Shown in pieces: positions 55,608 through 58,623 of a stretch of 58,623 nucleotides of DNA. The notes beneath the pieces were generated by a model. The model was not told where the DNA came from, did not search any database, and was given only the letters and a program-made list of their open reading frames with translations. This DNA comes from Frankia sp. AgB1.9 (lineage in GTDB: Bacteria > Actinomycetota > Actinomycetes > Frankiales > Frankiaceae): positions 1 to 58,623 of the forward strand of contig NZ_JADWYX010000055.1 in NCBI RefSeq assembly GCF_016786355.1. Direction: 5' to 3'. The translations under genes and the position numbers were made by a program. The first letter of the stretch is position 1. Every line of letters begins with the position of its first letter.

Positions 55608-58453
55608 GACGTCACCACCGAGGCATCCGAAAGCTGAGAGGTCCCGTCCGCGTCCCGCGTCCCGTCCGGAGAGGTGGCCGTGGCGGGCGGTCCGGCGGCG
55701 TCGGCGGCGTGCACGGCGCCCAGGTAGGCGTCGGCGACGGCCCGGCTCCCGCGGATCTCGGAAGGCGTACCCGCCGCGATGACCTGGCCGAAGTCGAGCA
55801 CGTAGATGTAGTCGCAGATCTCCAGCACCAGGGCGACGTCGTGGTCGACGAGGAGCACCCCGACGCCGGTGTCGGCGATGGCGCGGATACGTGCGCCGAG
55901 CCAGCGGGACTCCCGGGTGTCGAGGCCCGCGGCCGGCTCGTCGAGCAGGAGCACCGCCGGGTCGGTCGCGCAGCCTCGGGCGATCGAGACGAGCTGGCGT
56001 TCCCCGTGGCTGAGCTCCCCGGCGGGCCGCTCGGCGCGGTCCGCGATGCCCAGCAGCGCCAGCGCACCGGTAAGGGCGTCGTGGCCCCGATCGCGGTGGC
56101 GCCCGACCATCGCGGCGTCGACGTTCTCCGCGACGGTGAGGTCGTCGTAGAGATCGAGCGACTGGAAGGTCCGGGCCAGGCCGCGGTGGACCCGGGCGTA
56201 CGACGCCAGCCCGTCGATCGGCGTGCCGTCGAGGGCCACCGTCCCGGCCGCGCGGGCGAAGCCGGTGATCGCGTCGATCACGCTCGTCTTCCCGGCTCCG
56301 TTGGGGCCGATGAGCCCGACGACGGTCCCCGGGGCGACCCGCAACGACACGTCCGACACCGCGAGGACGCCGCCGTAGCGCACCGTCAGCCCGCTGACCT
56401 CCAGGAGCTTGCCCGAGCGTGGGGGAGCCGCGGACGGGGACTCGGCGGCCGGCTCGGCCAGGCCCGCGGGTGCCGACACGGCCGCTTCCGGCGCGGGTAC
56501 CGGGCCCCGGCGCTGTCTCCAGCCGGCCCGGCGGGCGGCGAACTTGTCCGCGAGCTCGTGGCCGCCGCTGGCGACGCCTTCGGGGTGCCCGAGGAGGACC
56601 GCGATCACCGCCAGGCCCGAGAGCACCGGGAACCAGTCACCGAGGTGGATCCAGCGGTCGGTGGCGACGAAGACGATCCCGGAGCCCGCGAGAATGCCGG
56701 CGTTGACACCGCCGAAGACCGAGGTGACCCCGGCGAGGTAGGCGGTGGACAGCAGGCTCAGGCCGCCGATCGCGGTGAACGAGTCGAAGGTGACGACCCC
56801 GCGCCGGTAGGCCAGCAGGCTGCCGCCCAGCCCGGCGATGAACGAGGCCAGCGCGAAGCTGACCACCTTGACGCGGACGACGTTGATGCCGATCCCGGCG
56901 GCAGACCGCTCGTTGGCCCGCACCGCCAGCATGGCGGAGCCGAGCCGGCTCGTGCGCAGCCTGGCCACCCCCCACGCGACGGCGACCAGCACGACGAGGC
57001 AGAGCAGGCCGAACTGGATCCGGGGGAACGCGTGACCGGTGCCGATCCCGAGGTCGAGCCCGAACAGCCTGGGCGGGCGGACCTTGTTCCCCGCGCTGCT
57101 GACGAAGTCGGTGTTGCGGAACCAGAGGGCCTCGATCGCGTAGGCCAGGGCGAGGGTGACGACACCGAGGGTCAGCCCGCGCAGGCGCAGAGCCGGCAGG
57201 CCGACCAGGACGCCCAGAACGGTGGCGACCAGGGCGGCGAGCAGCGGCGCGATCGGGAACGGGACGTGCCAGCTCTGGGTCAGGCCGCTCAGCGAGAACG
57301 CGGCGGCACCGGCCAGCGCGAGCTGGGCCAGCGAGACCTGGCCCGCGTAGCCGGTGACGACGACGAGGGACAGCCCGATGACGGCGGCGATGAAGGTGCT
57401 GATGACGGCGGCGCGCCAGGTGCCGTGCGTGCCGACCAGGGCGAGGACGCCGACGGCCGTGCCGACGAGCGTCGGGACGGTCAGCGAGCGTGGCCGGGGC
57501 GCGTGGCCGAGCGGCTGGCGCACGAGCCCGCCGCGCACCGGGATCGAGCGGCCGGAGGCCAGCAGCGCCACGAGGATGACGAGCAGCGGGACTAGCTCGG
57601 ACGAGCCGGTCGACGGCAGCCAGGAGTGCTGCGCGGCCTGCGAGAGCGCCTCCGACTGCAGCATGCCGATGGCGAGGCCCGCCGCGACGGTCGGGACCAG
57701 GTGCTGGAAGCCGCCGACGACGGCCGCGGCCAGCGCCGGGACGACGAACAGGGTGTAGGTGGTCGGCGCGAGCGGGCTCAGCGGCGCGATGAGGATCCCG
57801 GCGGCGCCGGCGACGACGCCGCTGATCATCCAGTTGAGCAGGGCGATCCGGTCAGGCGAGGCGCCGCTGACGTATGCGCCGGTGGCGGACTCGGCCGCCG
57901 CGCGGGTGGTGAGCCCGAAGCGGGTGAACCGGAACACCGCGGTCAGCGCCAGCGTGAGCGCGACGACCGTCACCGCCAGGTAGAACCGATCGGACAGTAC
58001 CGTCAGCGAACCGAGCCGCCACCGGCTGGCCGGGAAGATCGCGTCGACGGAGACGGGGGCGGTCCCGAGCCGGATCACCATCGCCGACTGGATGACGACC
58101 AGCACGCCGAGTGAGGCCACCGCTCGGGCCAGCGGCGGGGCCTCTCGCAGCGGCCGGAAGACCAGCAGATACAGCAGTACGCCCAACAACGCGCCGAAGA
58201 CGAGCGCGATCAGGATCGCCGGCACGAGCCCGGGATCCCCGCCGATGCCGACCGAGGTCGGCGGCCCCGGGATGAGGATCAGCAACTCACCCTGACGGAG
58301 AAAGGCGTAGACGTAGGCGACGTACAGGGCGACCGCTCCGGTCGCGAAGTTGATGACGCCGGAGCTGCGGTAGGTCAGGACGAGCGCCAGCGCGAGCGCC
58401 GCGTACACACCCCCGTTACCGAGCCCCAGCAGGAGCGCACCGACATGAGCCAT
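55604..58453 (-). CDS. Fused LivH-LivM-LivG: two permeases and an ATPase in one chain
   Basis: A 949-residue protein. LivH-like permease at residues 1-~300 (GNGGVYAALALALVLTYRSS, INFATGAVA). LivM-like permease at ~325-640 (GYAGQVSLAQLALAGAAAFS; LRLRGLTLGVVTLALAYAIE). A Pro/Ala linker at ~650-680, then a LivG-like ATPase from ~682 (Walker A 716-723, signature LSHGERQL 814-821, Walker B LLLDEP 835-840, His871). LivG-specific LARTFQSL is present. The three are usually separate genes; the fusion fixes one LivH:LivM pair with one LivG. With LivF and the binding lipoprotein the transporter is complete. The ATG is at 58453. Confidence 0.93.
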   Translation of the reverse strand: MAHVGALLLGLGNGGVYAALALALVLTYRSSGVINFATGAVALYVAYVYAFLRQGELLILIPGPPTSVGIGGDPGLVPAILIALVFGALLGVLLYLLVFRPLREAPPLARAVASLGVLVVIQSAMVIRLGTAPVSVDAIFPASRWRLGSLTVLSDRFYLAVTVVALTLALTAVFRFTRFGLTTRAAAESATGAYVSGASPDRIALLNWMISGVVAGAAGILIAPLSPLAPTTYTLFVVPALAAAVVGGFQHLVPTVAAGLAIGMLQSEALSQAAQHSWLPSTGSSELVPLLVILVALLASGRSIPVRGGLVRQPLGHAPRPRSLTVPTLVGTAVGVLALVGTHGTWRAAVISTFIAAVIGLSLVVVTGYAGQVSLAQLALAGAAAFSLSGLTQSWHVPFPIAPLLAALVATVLGVLVGLPALRLRGLTLGVVTLALAYAIEALWFRNTDFVSSAGNKVRPPRLFGLDLGIGTGHAFPRIQFGLLCLVVLVAVAWGVARLRTSRLGSAMLAVRANERSAAGIGINVVRVKVVSFALASFIAGLGGSLLAYRRGVVTFDSFTAIGGLSLLSTAYLAGVTSVFGGVNAGILAGSGIVFVATDRWIHLGDWFPVLSGLAVIAVLLGHPEGVASGGHELADKFAARRAGWRQRRGPVPAPEAAVSAPAGLAEPAAESPSAAPPRSGKLLEVSGLTVRYGGVLAVSDVSLRVAPGTVVGLIGPNGAGKTSVIDAITGFARAAGTVALDGTPIDGLASYARVHRGLARTFQSLDLYDDLTVAENVDAAMVGRHRDRGHDALTGALALLGIADRAERPAGELSHGERQLVSIARGCATDPAVLLLDEPAAGLDTRESRWLGARIRAIADTGVGVLLVDHDVALVLEICDYIYVLDFGQVIAAGTPSEIRGSRAVADAYLGAVHAADAAGPPATATSPDGTRDADGTSQLSDASVVTS

Positions 58454-58623
58454 GACGATCTCCCGTGGTCCAGGTCAACACCGCGCCCCGGAGGGGTCGA
58501 CGCGGTGGCGGGCCCAGCGCGACCGGGGCCTGCCGCGCTGGGCGCGCCCCGAGGGCCATGGGGTGGGGGGGGGGCGCACCCCTGGGCCGGGCCAGGGGGG
58601 GGCGTGGGCCCCGAGGGGCCCGG
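58454..58623. other. Operon upstream region and low-complexity window end
   Basis: The first ~100 bases may hold the operon promoter. From about 58555 onward, G-runs (for example ten G at 58565-58575) and repeated GGCC make the sequence unreliable. No gene is visible. Confidence 0.45.

Overview
The window is very GC-rich DNA, with GTG and TTG start codons common, tightly overlapping operons, a SigE-type ECF sigma factor, a mycofactocin-type dehydrogenase, a TIR-WD40 protein and many MFS, ABC and MarR/TetR genes. This points to an actinobacterium. A Frankia-like genus is my best guess, but nothing here proves the genus. No rRNA, tRNA or CRISPR array was seen. Both ends of the window, and an internal tract at about 50878-50916, consist of long G/C homopolymers and look like draft-assembly artefacts.

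Layout. Positions 1-4.3 kb: a 5'-partial hypothetical gene, a short-chain dehydrogenase, and a DHA2-like MFS pump divergent from a MarR regulator with dyad operators between them. 4.35-8 kb: a TIR-WD40 protein next to a tyrosine recombinase; divergent from the recombinase is a tiny HTH protein plus a Clp-N-like protein, with a 20-bp palindrome just before the HTH start codon. 8-12 kb: a heterodimeric ABC exporter behind a MerR-type promoter (19-bp spacer). 12-17 kb: MFS permease, DUF2269-like protein, GlxA-type regulator, and an ECF sigma factor coupled to a PASTA membrane protein. 17-21.3 kb: a frameshifted stand-alone AICAR formyltransferase, a long alanine-rich coiled-coil protein whose promoter carries an iteron-like array with an 18-bp period, and a methylenetetrahydrofolate-reductase-like gene.

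21.5-36.7 kb is an accessory patchwork of small enzymes (MDMPI-like, methyltransferases, Nudix, APH-like, Uma2, quinone oxidoreductase, GNAT, HxlR/NmrA pair, MarR pair, VOC, histidine phosphatase, SnoaL-like). Among them are gene fossils: Tn3-type transposase tails, a GNAT tail, a truncated Ldh2-type dehydrogenase, a frameshifted lipoprotein and a recombinase tail. 36.8-42 kb: MFS pump, then a four-gene operon of ABC ATPase, permease, histidine kinase and response regulator. 42-49 kb: a Nudix/SRPBCC/rifampicin-monooxygenase-like operon, ComB-like phosphatase, AAA ATPase divergent from MarR, DHA2 MFS pump. 49-50.6 kb: TetR and SDR genes divergent across two perfect TetR-type palindromes. 50.6-58.5 kb: a leftward catabolic-looking operon with a fused LivH-LivM-LivG protein, LivF, an APH-like kinase, a small EthD/DUF4286-like protein, a mycofactocin-type SDR and a substrate-binding lipoprotein.

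The most interesting non-coding signal is a family of about 75-81 bp near-perfect palindromes, with at least six or seven copies, mostly between convergent genes. They share the ends TGATCGC / GCGATCA and an inner GGCCCTC / GAGGGCC, and differences between the arms are often G-U compatible when read on the + strand. This looks like a dispersed REP-like or bidirectional terminator element.
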